64,000 nucleotides of DNA from Nostoc sp. TCL240-02. Its GTDB lineage: Bacteria; Cyanobacteriota; Cyanobacteriia; Cyanobacteriales; Nostocaceae. The stretch is taken from contig NZ_CP040094.1 of NCBI RefSeq assembly GCF_013343235.1, positions 3,038,501 through 3,102,500 on the forward strand, given 5' to 3'. The notes under the pieces were generated by a model that was given only the letters and a program-made list of their open reading frames with translations, did not search any database and was not told the DNA's origin. Shown piece by piece: positions 44,619 through 53,760 of the stretch (within the stretch, counting starts at the first letter, position 1; the number at the start of each line of letters is the position of its first letter). A program made the translations under genes and the position numbers.

Positions 44619-45815
44619 TTAGCACTGTTTTTGCAGTTCCTTTTGTAAACTGAAGAGTGGTTTTTGTTGTCCACGTTTCCGCAATGTGACGGTAGCAGCC
44701 CCAAGTCCAAGCAATGCCAAACCCAATGCTGAACCAGGTTCAGGTACTTGCTTTCTGCCTTCTACGTTTATCACTTGGACGCGACCTTGGAAGAAATCGC
44801 CCACATAAAGCTTGCCATCTTTGTAGCTTGTGCCACCCGTCCAGTTAAATCTGCCGGGAGTAAGATCGAGGGGGTCGCCAAAAGGAGGGCCAGTTAATGC
44901 TGGAGGCGGTACCGGATTACCTGATGCATCGCGGGCATTTTCACCGAAGGAAGTCAAGAAGTTACCGTTTTTATCAAATACCTGAACGCGACTGTTGATA
45001 GAATCAGCTACATAAACATTCTCTTGGTCGTCCACTTCGATGCCAATTGGCTGAAGAAGTTGTCCAGGGCCGCTACCTGCTGAACCAAACGCCAACAGAG
45101 GATTACCATTTGGATCGAGTACTTGAACGCGGTTGTTATACTGGTCAGCTACAAAGATATTTCCGCTAACTGGGGAAATTCTTACACCTGCTAGACCTTG
45201 GAATTGCCCAGGTGCAGTACCCACAGTGCCACCAATAACACCAATTTGCTGTCCGTCTGATGTGAATTTAAGGATTCTTTCACCATTAAAATCACCTACG
45301 TAAACGTTGCCAGTTTTGTCAAATGTCACACCAGATGGCCCAAAGAAAAGCCTACCCTCTACGAGAGGGGTAAATTCTCCATTTGCAAAGGATCTAATAA
45401 AGTTACCCTGAGAATCAAATTGATTGATGCGGTTGTTGTAAACATCACCTGCATACAAATCCCCTGTTACGGGATTAAAGTCTACAGTTGTTGGCTCGTC
45501 AAACTGTCCGGGCCCTGTGCCGCCGGAGCCAATTGCTCCAATATACTCACCGCTTGGACTAAATTTTTCAATTTTGTTACCGAGGTTGTAGTTAGGAGTA
45601 CCATCCGGGTTAACACCGCGTCCATTAGCTATGAGAGTATTTCCTTGGCTATCTACGGCTATACCTTGGGGAACAAATAGCTGACCAGGGCCGAAGCCGG
45701 GACTACCGATACTTCTGTCGTAAGTTAATGTTACAGCCTTGGCTTGGGCTGCTGTTGCCAACACTATAAATCCGGTACCGAGAATGCCGATTGACAAATT
45801 TTTGACTAATCCCAT
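44619..45815 (-). CDS. scyF: ScyF: secreted NHL-repeat protein with PEP-CTERM tail
   Basis: 398 residues. An N-terminal signal peptide (SIGILGTGFIVLATAAQAKA) is followed by about five or six NHL-type beta-propeller repeats, recognisable by recurring GPGQLFVPQGIAVDSQGN, GQFDEPTTVDFN, YNNRINQFDSQGNFI, YNNRVQVLDPNGN and VYVADSINSRVQVFD. The C-terminus VPEPGSALGLALLGLGAATV followed by RKRG is a PEP-CTERM sorting signal. ScyF is thought to act outside the cytoplasm in the late steps of scytonemin maturation; its reaction is not established. It is the last of the six sequential scy genes and is preceded by a 174-bp spacer with a hairpin. Confidence 0.9.
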   Translation of the reverse strand: MGLVKNLSIGILGTGFIVLATAAQAKAVTLTYDRSIGSPGFGPGQLFVPQGIAVDSQGNTLIANGRGVNPDGTPNYNLGNKIEKFSPSGEYIGAIGSGGTGPGQFDEPTTVDFNPVTGDLYAGDVYNNRINQFDSQGNFIRSFANGEFTPLVEGRLFFGPSGVTFDKTGNVYVGDFNGERILKFTSDGQQIGVIGGTVGTAPGQFQGLAGVRISPVSGNIFVADQYNNRVQVLDPNGNPLLAFGSAGSGPGQLLQPIGIEVDDQENVYVADSINSRVQVFDKNGNFLTSFGENARDASGNPVPPPALTGPPFGDPLDLTPGRFNWTGGTSYKDGKLYVGDFFQGRVQVINVEGRKQVPEPGSALGLALLGLGAATVTLRKRGQQKPLFSLQKELQKQC

Positions 45816-45899
45816 AAGTTTTAAGCCTTGGTTGTATGAGGTATACTCGTTCCTAGACTAATTTCGTTCCCAGTCCCAGTTTGGGAACCCTAAAATTTG

Positions 45900-45948
45900 G
45901 GCTGCTGCCTCTTGTTTGAAATGCAAGTTTCTCTGTGAGGCAGCAGCC
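45900..45948. promoter_or_regulatory. Hairpin in the scyE-scyF spacer
   Basis: GGCTGCTGCCTC and GAGGCAGCAGCC form a perfect 12-bp stem. The 25-base interior can add a short CTTG/CAAG stem. It is in the middle of the operon, so it may be an mRNA processing or partial termination site that lowers downstream expression. Confidence 0.55.
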
Positions 45949-45989
45949 TATTCTGTAAGCATTCCCTGACAAAGCCAGGTAAAGAGGAA

Positions 45990-47354
45990 TTAGACAGTTT
46001 CTGCTTTAGCTAGCAACTTTTCTTGGCGTTTGCGCTTGGCGTTAGCAGCAGTTGCGCCTACACCAGCAAGTGCTAGTAAGCCGACTACTGAACCAGGTTC
46101 GGGGACTTTTTGTGTAACAACACCATCCACCCGAACAACCTCTCCTCGTCTTGGGCCGACACCGCGATTGGTAATATAAATCTTGCCGTCAGGGCCAATA
46201 TCAATTCCATCAGCCGAATCTAGCCCTTGACCTGCTGCAACAAGTGTTGTTCGAGTGCCGTCAGGAGCAACTTGGATGAGAGATCCAGGTAGATTTGTGA
46301 TGTCACCCCCTAACTGGGACTTGTCGCTAAACTGTAAGACGAGCAAATCGCCTTTCTCATCAAAGGTTAAGTCTGTGATGTGCGTAAATCCATCCAGAAA
46401 AACTTCTGGTTTGAGATCATCGCCAATGCGGAAAATCTTCGACTTACCTGCTGGATAAGGAAAACCTGTATATTCACCAACGTATAAAGCTCCATCAGGG
46501 CCAATTGCGCCACCTGTGGGTACTGCTTGAATTGCTATTTTTCCTCCTGGAAGCTCATCTAACAGCCCAGGAGGTAGTTGTAATCCTGGTGGCAAATCTG
46601 ACTTACTAATGATGGTTTTAGGAATTGCGATCGCCTGAGACTCACTTCCATCAAGCTTAATTTTGTAAGCAGCGTTTCCACCCCCGTCAACCACATAAGC
46701 ACTATCGCCACTAATAGCCAGGTCATAGGGATTGGTAACTACATCCCCTTTGTCTGGATTTTTGGTGATTTCATACTTGGCAAAGTCAAAAATACTGCTG
46801 AGAGATCCCGTCTTCAAGTCAGCTTTGTACAGTTGTCCTAGTAGCGGTGTATTCAAAACTTTATCGGGTGTTGATGGCGGGAAAGTTGCAAGTTGCTGTG
46901 GTGGGAGTGGGGATTGAGAACCAAGGTCAAGTGTTGCTAGATCGCGGTTTCCTGGATAACCAGCAAAGCCTGTCAGAAGATAAGCATTTCCTTTAGAATC
47001 GAATTGTATATCTTCAATACCAGCGCCTTGGTTGCCAGTGGGTTGTTCTGCTAGAGACTCAAAGTTATTAAATATACGCTGTTTGGTGCCGTCTGGTGCA
47101 ACTTTGACCAGTGAACTAGTATTACCAGCACAGATAGGCTGAAACAAGGTACTCGGAGATGGTTGGCAATTTCCGTTTCCTCCAATACCTGGCTCTGCTA
47201 CGTAGAGACTCCCGTCAGGGCCGAAGCTAGCACCCCGTGCATTACTGACTCCATCGACAATTGTCGTTAGCGTTGCAGCTTGTGCAGATGCTGTTCCACA
47301 AATAGCAGCAAAACAAAATGTAACAGATTTAAGAGCAAATGACTTGAGTTTCAT
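45990..47354 (-). CDS. scyE: ScyE: secreted ScyD/ScyE-family protein with PEP-CTERM tail
   Basis: 454 residues with a signal peptide (FCFAAICGTASAQA) and a beta-propeller-like body. The family markers are VDGVSNARGASFGPDGSLYV, GIEDIQFDSKGNAYL, NPYDLAISGDSAYVVDGG and GGAIGPDGALYVGEYTGFPY. The C-terminal VPEPGSVVGLLALAGVGATA followed by KRKRQ is a PEP-CTERM signal. It is a paralogue of the preceding ScyD. Mutational and heterologous work in Nostoc indicates that ScyD/E/F act after ScyC, in the periplasm. It starts 70 bp after scyD. Confidence 0.9.
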   Translation of the reverse strand: MKLKSFALKSVTFCFAAICGTASAQAATLTTIVDGVSNARGASFGPDGSLYVAEPGIGGNGNCQPSPSTLFQPICAGNTSSLVKVAPDGTKQRIFNNFESLAEQPTGNQGAGIEDIQFDSKGNAYLLTGFAGYPGNRDLATLDLGSQSPLPPQQLATFPPSTPDKVLNTPLLGQLYKADLKTGSLSSIFDFAKYEITKNPDKGDVVTNPYDLAISGDSAYVVDGGGNAAYKIKLDGSESQAIAIPKTIISKSDLPPGLQLPPGLLDELPGGKIAIQAVPTGGAIGPDGALYVGEYTGFPYPAGKSKIFRIGDDLKPEVFLDGFTHITDLTFDEKGDLLVLQFSDKSQLGGDITNLPGSLIQVAPDGTRTTLVAAGQGLDSADGIDIGPDGKIYITNRGVGPRRGEVVRVDGVVTQKVPEPGSVVGLLALAGVGATAANAKRKRQEKLLAKAETV

Positions 47355-47424
47355 ACCTTTGGAAATTGAGAATTAAGTAAGTGGAAAACTTTCTTTGAGG
47401 AATGCAGAATTGGTTTGAAACTCT

Positions 47425-48705
47425 TTACTTGAGCGCCACGGCTCCATTTATGGGAGGTTTAGGGCTTCTCTTTTTGTGCAAGCAACCAACACCAAAAGCA
47501 GCGATCGCTAATACGCCTAAAGTCGAATCAGGTTCAGGGATAGATTTGGTATTCTCAATTTTGAGAACTTGTCCAAATCCAGGGCGATCGCCTCGGTTTG
47601 TGACGTATACTGCACCATCCGAACCAATAGTCAAGGCGCTAGGTGACTCTAATCCATTGCCACTCAGCAGAGTTGTGCGAGTGCCATCGGCAGCTATTTT
47701 GATGACGGAACCATCAAAATCACCCTTCCAAGCTGACTGATTGGCGTACTGCAAAGCATATAAATTGCCTTCAGTATCAAATTCCAAGTCGGTGAGTTGG
47801 GTAAAACCATCGGCGAAGACTGATGATTTACCATCAGCACCGACTCGATAGATTTTTGCCCCGCCTTCAGGAAAGGGAAAACCAGTAAATTGACTGACGT
47901 AATAAGCACCATCAGGCCCTTTTGCCACATTTGAGGGTACTGCTTGGGTTGCAAACTGCGATCGCACCTCTTCATCTTGAGATGGCACTTGCGCCAGTTC
48001 ATTGGATGGAGTACCGGAGGGTGGGAAGACGGGATTAGCTAATATGTCTTCAGGAAACGTGGTGATAGCTTGCAGATTTCTTCCATCAGCATTAACACTG
48101 AGTAAGTCGTTTGCACCTGCATCAACTGCAACTAACTTATTGCCATCTATTACAAAACCCAAGGGATTGCTACCGACATCACCACTGTCGGGATTGTTGG
48201 CGAGTTCATAGTTAGCTAAATCAGCAACACTCGTCCAGGAGTTGGTATTGAAGTCGGGAGCAATGATTTTTCCGAGGTCAGTGTAACCTAAATTGCGATC
48301 GCGAAAAGCCGGATTAGCCGCATATCCAATCAGAACATAAGGTTTACCTTTAGCATCAAATTTAATATCACGAGGGCCTGCGGCTCCAGTACCATCTGGT
48401 AATGCTAAGGAAGGAAGTCCTGTAAGTATGCGTTCGGTCTTACCATTCTCAATTTTGGTAACTGCTCCACTTGTGCCATAGCATAGAGAATCGCCTTGAC
48501 CACTTGCTGGTGGAACGCAAGCGCCACTTCCCCCTATTCCCGCCTCTGTAACATAGAGATTACCATCAGGACCAAAGCTCAGACCGCCAGCATTATATAG
48601 ACCGTCGGCGATTACTGAAAAGGATGCGGCTGACGCAGCTTTCATTCCAGAAAAAGCGGCAACACAAAAAGTGAGGATAGTAATAGTGAATGGCTTCAGG
48701 TTCAT
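47425..48705 (-). CDS. scyD: ScyD: secreted ScyD/ScyE-family protein
   Basis: 426 residues from the ATG at 48705. A signal peptide (ITILTFCVAAFSGMKAASA) precedes the propeller-like body, with ADGLYNAGGLSFGPDGNLYV, GPRDIKFDAKGKPYV, NPLGFVIDGNKLVAVDAG and AKGPDGAYYVSQFTGFPFPE in the same order as in ScyE. The C-terminus IPEPDSTLGVLAIAAFGVGC then KKRS is a degenerate PEP-CTERM signal, with PEPD in place of PEPG. ScyD is not strictly required for scytonemin in Nostoc punctiforme deletion work as I recall. It follows scyC by 57 bp. Confidence 0.9.
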   Translation of the reverse strand: MNLKPFTITILTFCVAAFSGMKAASAASFSVIADGLYNAGGLSFGPDGNLYVTEAGIGGSGACVPPASGQGDSLCYGTSGAVTKIENGKTERILTGLPSLALPDGTGAAGPRDIKFDAKGKPYVLIGYAANPAFRDRNLGYTDLGKIIAPDFNTNSWTSVADLANYELANNPDSGDVGSNPLGFVIDGNKLVAVDAGANDLLSVNADGRNLQAITTFPEDILANPVFPPSGTPSNELAQVPSQDEEVRSQFATQAVPSNVAKGPDGAYYVSQFTGFPFPEGGAKIYRVGADGKSSVFADGFTQLTDLEFDTEGNLYALQYANQSAWKGDFDGSVIKIAADGTRTTLLSGNGLESPSALTIGSDGAVYVTNRGDRPGFGQVLKIENTKSIPEPDSTLGVLAIAAFGVGCLHKKRSPKPPINGAVALK

Positions 48706-48762
48706 GTGTTGCAATCCGGCTAATGATGGGGAATTGAGGGGTAAACTTTAAACGCAGAGATT

Positions 48763-49731
48763 TTAATTAGTAACTAGGGATTCTTGAATTTTTGGCAGAT
48801 AGCTCATTCCTCGATCAAATGATTTGAGGTTGCCAGCTTTGGCTTCGAGTAAACGTTTGATGTTCATGCTCTCAGCGCCAAAGTCTTCAATTTGAAGTTT
48901 GCCGTGGCTTATAGTTCCATCGGTTTTCCAAAATGTGATTCGATGCAGGATGAAACCAGAAGCTTCGGGGTCAGCGAAAGCATAAGCGGTTGGAATAAGT
49001 AACGCGACAGAACGCTGATAATATTCGTAATCTGGATAAAAGTATTCTTGTTCAAGTAAGTAGTATTTACTCAGACTATGAACTCGTACAGAAACTTTTA
49101 CCTTTTGGTCATATTCATCTTTAAATTCGCCTGATTCAGAAGTAATATCACCATTTGGATGGAGTAAATGCGCCCACTCATCTACATTTTGTAAGTCTTT
49201 TAAGTATTCAATGCCGATTTCAATTGGGGCATCAACATAAATGGTGTCTGTATCGATAAAGTGGCTTCCTTTGGCTGCTGAGGTCAAACCAGCTTTACGT
49301 TCCAAATTACCTTTAAGAGAACGGCATTCAGAAGTATGGACTGTATGAATTCCCTGCATAATCATCTGAGTTTGTCGTTTGGGATCGACAAAGCTTAACC
49401 AGTGAAAATACACGCCCTTTTCATCTGTCCCCGGCTCGATGTAGTCGGTGGGGAACAGCAAAACAGGGTAAACTTGAAAATATTTTTGGTACTCTAATCC
49501 ACAGTGCCATTCAATGCCGTAGAAAAGCGGATTTTGCAGTTTTTTAACGTGATAATAGAGATTTGTGTGATAGCCGGATGCAGTTCCGAGCCAAGTATCT
49601 TCATCAATTTGCTCTTTCATCCGGCTATAAAGAGTCCACTCATCCAGATTTTTTAAACTACAAAGATATTCAAAAGTACTCTCTGGTGAAGTAGCAATGT
49701 AAGCTGATGTTGCAAAAGTATTTTTTTCCAC
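48763..49731 (-). CDS. scyC: ScyC: scytonemin monomer cyclisation enzyme
   Basis: 322 residues. ScyC catalyses cyclisation and decarboxylation of the ScyA product to the tricyclic ketone moiety of scytonemin. Two START/SRPBCC-like halves can be seen: IATSPESTFEYLCSLKNLDE with GIEWHCGLEYQKYFQVYP in the first, and VDAPIEIGIEYLKDLQNVDE with YFYPDYEYYQRSVALLIP in the second. This internal repeat suggests an ancient duplication. There is no signal peptide, consistent with a cytoplasmic role. The start is a GTG at 49731, supported by AAGGAGTGAGAA directly upstream. It starts 22 bp after scyB, so the two are tightly coupled. Confidence 0.92.
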   Translation of the reverse strand: MEKNTFATSAYIATSPESTFEYLCSLKNLDEWTLYSRMKEQIDEDTWLGTASGYHTNLYYHVKKLQNPLFYGIEWHCGLEYQKYFQVYPVLLFPTDYIEPGTDEKGVYFHWLSFVDPKRQTQMIMQGIHTVHTSECRSLKGNLERKAGLTSAAKGSHFIDTDTIYVDAPIEIGIEYLKDLQNVDEWAHLLHPNGDITSESGEFKDEYDQKVKVSVRVHSLSKYYLLEQEYFYPDYEYYQRSVALLIPTAYAFADPEASGFILHRITFWKTDGTISHGKLQIEDFGAESMNIKRLLEAKAGNLKSFDRGMSYLPKIQESLVTN

Positions 49732-49753
49732 TTCTCACTCCTTAAGATAATAA

Positions 49754-50815
49754 TTAAGCTGCGATCGCTTTAGGGTTGCTGCGCTTACTATTCTTGATGC
49801 GGTCTTCTGCTAATCGTTTAGCAGCATCGTTGGTAGTAACTCCCTGAACTTTGGCAAGCTCAAAAATTGCTAATAGCGTGTCATAAATGTTATGCACTTG
49901 TTTGAAAGCTTTTTCTTCGTCATAACCAATCATCTCGTTGTAAACGTTGATCAGTCCTCCAGCATTAATTACATAATCTGGGCTGTACAGAATTCCCTTT
50001 TTGGTAAGCATTTGACTATGTAATTGCTCATTTTCCAATTGATTATTAGCTGCACCAGCAATAATAGAGGCTTGTAAAAAAGGAATTGTATGACTGTTAA
50101 GAATTCCTCCAAGAGCGCAAGGAGCAAAAATATCTACATCAAGAGAGTAAATTTCGCTTGGTTCTACAACTGTTGCGCCAAAAAGCCGTTTTGCTTCTTC
50201 CGCTTTTGCTGGATCTACATCGCTAACAAAAAGCTTGACATCATGCTCATGTAAGTGGCGACAGAGATTTTTACCGACATTACCTAAGCCTTGAACTGCA
50301 ACTTTCATGCCATCAAGTCTTTTGCTCTGCCAACGAGACTCTACAGCAGCTTTAATTCCTAGAAAAACTCCTAATGATGTGATGGGAGCAGGTCCGCCAG
50401 ATTTTTCTGATACTCCAACAACATGTTTAGTTTCTTGGCTGATTGTTCTGACATCATCAGGGGAAATATTGACATCTTGTCCAGTAATAAAACGCCCATT
50501 GAGGCTGTTAACAAAACGTCCGTAGGCTCTCAAAAGATCATCTGTTTTATTTTCAGGATTAGCAATAATAACTGCTTTGCCACCACCAGCCGGAATATTT
50601 GCACAGGCGGCTTTATATGTCATCCCCCGACTGAGACGAAGTGCGTCTTTTAAAGCAGCTTCTTCGTTGACATAAGGCATGAGTCTTGTAGCTCCCATTG
50701 CTGGACCCAATGTCGTGTCATGTATGGCAATAATTGCCTTAATTTCGGGATTTTTACCATGACAAAAAAGAACTTGTTCGTGACCCATTTCTCTAACGGT
50801 TTCAAATAGCAGCAT
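49754..50815 (-). CDS. scyB: ScyB: tryptophan dehydrogenase of the Leu/Phe dehydrogenase family
   Basis: 353 residues. ScyB oxidatively deaminates tryptophan to indole-3-pyruvate, the first committed precursor. Motifs of the ELFV dehydrogenases are GPAMGATRLMPYVNEEAALK, SRGMTYKAACANIPAGGGKA with the catalytic Lys, ITGQDVNISPDDV with the catalytic Asp, and VQGLGNVGKNLCRHL for NAD. The length fits leucine dehydrogenase. The ATG follows GAGAGGTC. It is separated from scyA by an unusually long 424-bp spacer with repeats and from scyC by 22 bp. Confidence 0.94.
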   Translation of the reverse strand: MLLFETVREMGHEQVLFCHGKNPEIKAIIAIHDTTLGPAMGATRLMPYVNEEAALKDALRLSRGMTYKAACANIPAGGGKAVIIANPENKTDDLLRAYGRFVNSLNGRFITGQDVNISPDDVRTISQETKHVVGVSEKSGGPAPITSLGVFLGIKAAVESRWQSKRLDGMKVAVQGLGNVGKNLCRHLHEHDVKLFVSDVDPAKAEEAKRLFGATVVEPSEIYSLDVDIFAPCALGGILNSHTIPFLQASIIAGAANNQLENEQLHSQMLTKKGILYSPDYVINAGGLINVYNEMIGYDEEKAFKQVHNIYDTLLAIFELAKVQGVTTNDAAKRLAEDRIKNSKRSNPKAIAA

Positions 50816-51239
50816 TTTGACCTCTCGATATTGTTTGGAATTGGTTAGAGAAAGTAATTAGCATTACAAAATGTAAAGATATAGACACAAAAGCAGGCTG
50901 GAATATTAAGATTAAGTGAAGTTAAAAAGCAAATATTTGAAGTTCCAGTTTGATAAATTTAGTTATTGGCTGGAATATAGAAAATGAGGAAACGAACCGC
51001 GTTCGCGCAGCGTCTCGTTAGAGAAGGGCGCAAAGGTAAGAGAGTTGTAAAGAGTTTTTGCATCAGTGTCGTGAATTTTTGAAAGATTGTAATGCTCTCG
51101 TGTTTTAGTCTCTTCCCGTCACAAGATTACTTATCTCTTCCTTTGCGTCCTTTGCGTCCTTTGCGGTTCGTTCAAAAAATCTTCGAGTCGGTAGAGAGTA
51201 GTGTCTATAAGAATCTGATTCGATTCCCAGCTTTTAAAA
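50816..51239. other. 424-bp spacer between scyA and scyB with inverted repeats
   Basis: AACGAACCGC at 50991-51000 and its complement GCGGTTCGTT at 51163-51172 could close a loop of about 180 bases. The left copy is interrupted by GTTCGCGCAGCGTCTCGTTA, a dispersed repeat. The right copy is joined to three tandem CCTTTGCGT/CCTTTGCGG units (51140-51166). No gene is present. The spacer may hold a second promoter for scyB onwards. Confidence 0.55.
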
Positions 51240-53111
51240 TCAAACCATTGGAAATGAAACTTGCTTGGCTCCATTTTTAGCTGTTGATTTAATTCCTTGT
51301 GCTGCCAAACTCTTATTACGTCCACCAGAAGGTGCTGGACGGTCAGCGTCAATTACGACATCAATGAGAAAGGGAACAGATGATGCGATCGCTTGTTCTA
51401 ATGCCGCTTCAATATCCGACTCTCTAACAACCACGATCGCTTCTGCTCCCATCCCACGAGCAATCATGGCGAAGTTTGTTGGTGGAAGTGTGGCATCTGC
51501 GCCCTTTAATCCCAAGATTTTCATCCCTTGATGGCACATGTTGTAACGTGCATCGTTGAGGACAATCCAAATCGCTGGAATTTTGTATTTCACGGCGGTA
51601 CTGATTTCGTTATTCATCAGCATTGCTCCATCGCCGACAATTCCTACAGCTTTGCTATTGTTCGCCAGTGCTGCACCCAACACTCCTGTGACAGCGTGAC
51701 CCATTGCACCGACTCCGGTGCTGACTCGGTACCGATTGGCTTCGGAAAATTGCAGTAGATGCGTTGACCAAGTAAACGAGTTACCACACTCCGCCATTAC
51801 TACCGCATCACTACCTTCAACAATGATCTTTTGAATTGCTGCCATCAATACTTCTGGCCGCACTGGATAATCTATGTCTGGTGCAGGTTCAATTGCTTTG
51901 CGTTCTGGATGAGGTAGCGACAAAGTTGTGGAACGAGGAGCATCTGGTAATTGCTCCAATAACTCTTCCACAAAAGCTTTGATATCAGACCGAACCCCAA
52001 AAGTTTCAACGTGTGGATAGGCTACACCTGGCACTTCTGGGTCAATATCTACATGGATGAAACCTTCTTTTGGAACTAGCGCCGAACTCCAGAAGGAAGT
52101 CGGTTCACCAAGGCGGGTTCCTAATACGAGTGTGCGTAGTGGAGGTTGCTGTTCCATATAAGTTAAGACGGAAGCATGACCACCTAAACCTGTGACACCC
52201 ACAAACTGGGGATGATCTTCGGGAAAGATCCCTTTACCACGAGGTGAGCAGATAACGGCGGCTCCAGTTTTTTCTGCGAGTTGGAGGATTTCGGCTGCTG
52301 CGTCACGCGCACCGAAACCAACCCAGATGGCAAAGGGGCCGGATGATAATAACTCTACCGATTTAGCGATCGCTTCTTTGGCAGGAGTCATCGGAAACGG
52401 AGTAACATCTAGTTGGGGTAAAGCTACATCCTCAACTAAACTTGTCTGCACTGCGGTGGGAATACTCAAATGAGCGACAAATCCGCCTGGTTGCGCCATA
52501 GCTAAAGCAAGTTTGCGGAAAATCTGCGGTAGTTGAGCCGCAGATTCAATAGTGATTGCATAGTTGAATAGCGCTCCTGGGGTAAAAATTCCCCCACTGG
52601 GCAATGTATAAGTGCTGGTTTCTTGAATTGCCCAACGTCCACGTTGCGGTGCAGAGGTGCAAGCCGATAGCAAAATCACCTTTGCACCTTCACCACGAGC
52701 CGCAAATAACCCGGTCAGCGCATTAGTGATCCCCGGCCCGGCTGTGGTAAAAACTACAGTGGGGCGATTATTGGCAAAGTATGCTTCGGTGGCTGCAAAG
52801 GCTGCTCCTGCTTCATGGCGGAAGTTTAACACCTCGATACTGCTATTTGATAGCGCACCCCAAAGGCTTGCCATCGCGCCACCTGCGACACCAAAAGCGT
52901 AGCTTACTCCCAAATTTACCAACATCTGAGCGATCGCATCGGCAACTGAGAGCGTTGCTGATGTTTCATCCTTTAAAAAAGGCTGAGTTCCCCCGTTATT
53001 CTCCGATTCATCAAGCTGACGAGAAGATTCTACATATCTATTTGCTGGAAATTCTTTGTATGGCTCAGTAGTGATGAGAGGAGAGTTGGAACCAGTATAG
53101 TTTTGACTCAT
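51240..53111 (-). CDS. scyA: ScyA: ThDP-dependent acyloin synthase
   Basis: 623 residues, acetolactate synthase-like. ScyA couples indole-3-pyruvate with p-hydroxyphenylpyruvate to a labile beta-ketoacid. The N-terminal PYR domain carries FRHEAGAAFAATEAYFAN with the cofactor-activating Glu and VFTTAGPGITNALTG. The central FAD-type domain follows. The C-terminal PP domain has the ThDP motif GDGAMLMNNEISTAVKYKIP ending in NDARYNM. The first 45 residues form a low-complexity extension. It is the first gene of the cluster, with the sensor kinase and regulator genes divergent across 1.78 kb. p-Hydroxyphenylpyruvate must come from elsewhere, since tyrA in this operon is broken. Confidence 0.94.
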   Translation of the reverse strand: MSQNYTGSNSPLITTEPYKEFPANRYVESSRQLDESENNGGTQPFLKDETSATLSVADAIAQMLVNLGVSYAFGVAGGAMASLWGALSNSSIEVLNFRHEAGAAFAATEAYFANNRPTVVFTTAGPGITNALTGLFAARGEGAKVILLSACTSAPQRGRWAIQETSTYTLPSGGIFTPGALFNYAITIESAAQLPQIFRKLALAMAQPGGFVAHLSIPTAVQTSLVEDVALPQLDVTPFPMTPAKEAIAKSVELLSSGPFAIWVGFGARDAAAEILQLAEKTGAAVICSPRGKGIFPEDHPQFVGVTGLGGHASVLTYMEQQPPLRTLVLGTRLGEPTSFWSSALVPKEGFIHVDIDPEVPGVAYPHVETFGVRSDIKAFVEELLEQLPDAPRSTTLSLPHPERKAIEPAPDIDYPVRPEVLMAAIQKIIVEGSDAVVMAECGNSFTWSTHLLQFSEANRYRVSTGVGAMGHAVTGVLGAALANNSKAVGIVGDGAMLMNNEISTAVKYKIPAIWIVLNDARYNMCHQGMKILGLKGADATLPPTNFAMIARGMGAEAIVVVRESDIEAALEQAIASSVPFLIDVVIDADRPAPSGGRNKSLAAQGIKSTAKNGAKQVSFPMV

Positions 53112-53353
53112 GGTTTCACTTAATTACATAAAGTTACACAAAGGCTTTTTAGTTTACAATCACAGCGCTAGCAATATTTAATATGAACAACTCTGTTGTT
53201 TATCACAGCTATGACCGAGTTTGAACGATAGTAGAAACGGTTGATTGCTGCTGGTTGATGGTTGTGATAGCACTACCAAAAGATTTTTGCAAAGGATACA
53301 GCAAGTAAGGCTGTGCTTCTAAGAACCACAATAGAGGGGATGATAACTGATAT

Positions 53354-53398
53354 GCAATCAAGAATCTTTTGATGGAGGTGTCAAATTTTTCGCTTCTA
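53354..53398. promoter_or_regulatory. 45-bp scyA upstream motif, copy 1
   Basis: It begins GCAATCAAGAATCTTTTGAT and continues GGAGGTGTCAAATTTTTCGC, TTCTA. It matches copy 2 at about 35 of 45 positions by hand alignment without gaps. It lies about 245 bp upstream of the scyA start codon. Confidence 0.7.
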
Positions 53399-53590
53399 CA
53401 GTACTTAAGTAGGTTGGCAGGGAAAAACTACTTAAGTAAAAGTATGTAAACAAGCTATTAACCTTAACTCAAGCATATCTCAGAATTTTTACAAAGCTTT
53501 ACATAGTTGTCTTTAATCACACCAACCTATTCATTAAACTCTCTGGATAGATTATTAATTTCTGCTGAATACTACAACTAAAGCATATCT

Positions 53591-53635
53591 GCAATGATAA
53601 ATCTTTCGATAAAAGTGGCAATTCTTTCGCTTGTA
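53591..53635. promoter_or_regulatory. 45-bp scyA upstream motif, copy 2
   Basis: It begins GCAATGATAAATCTTTCGAT and continues AAAAGTGGCAATTCTTTCGC, TTGTA. It is directly preceded by AAGCATATCT, which also occurs alone at about 53470. Confidence 0.7.
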
Positions 53636-53715
53636 TAACTATTACAACATTTTCAACTTAGTGATTCTGAAAAATTGATATTCTGCAATCGCTACTGAGC
53701 TACATGACCAAATTT

Positions 53716-53760
53716 ACAATAGAAAATCTTTTGATAAAGATGACAATTCTTTTACTTTTT
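53716..53760. promoter_or_regulatory. 45-bp scyA upstream motif, copy 3
   Basis: It begins ACAATAGAAAATCTTTTGAT and continues AAAGATGACAATTCTTTTAC, TTTTT. It matches copy 2 at about 33 and copy 1 at about 30 of 45 positions. All three copies have the same orientation. Confidence 0.7.
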
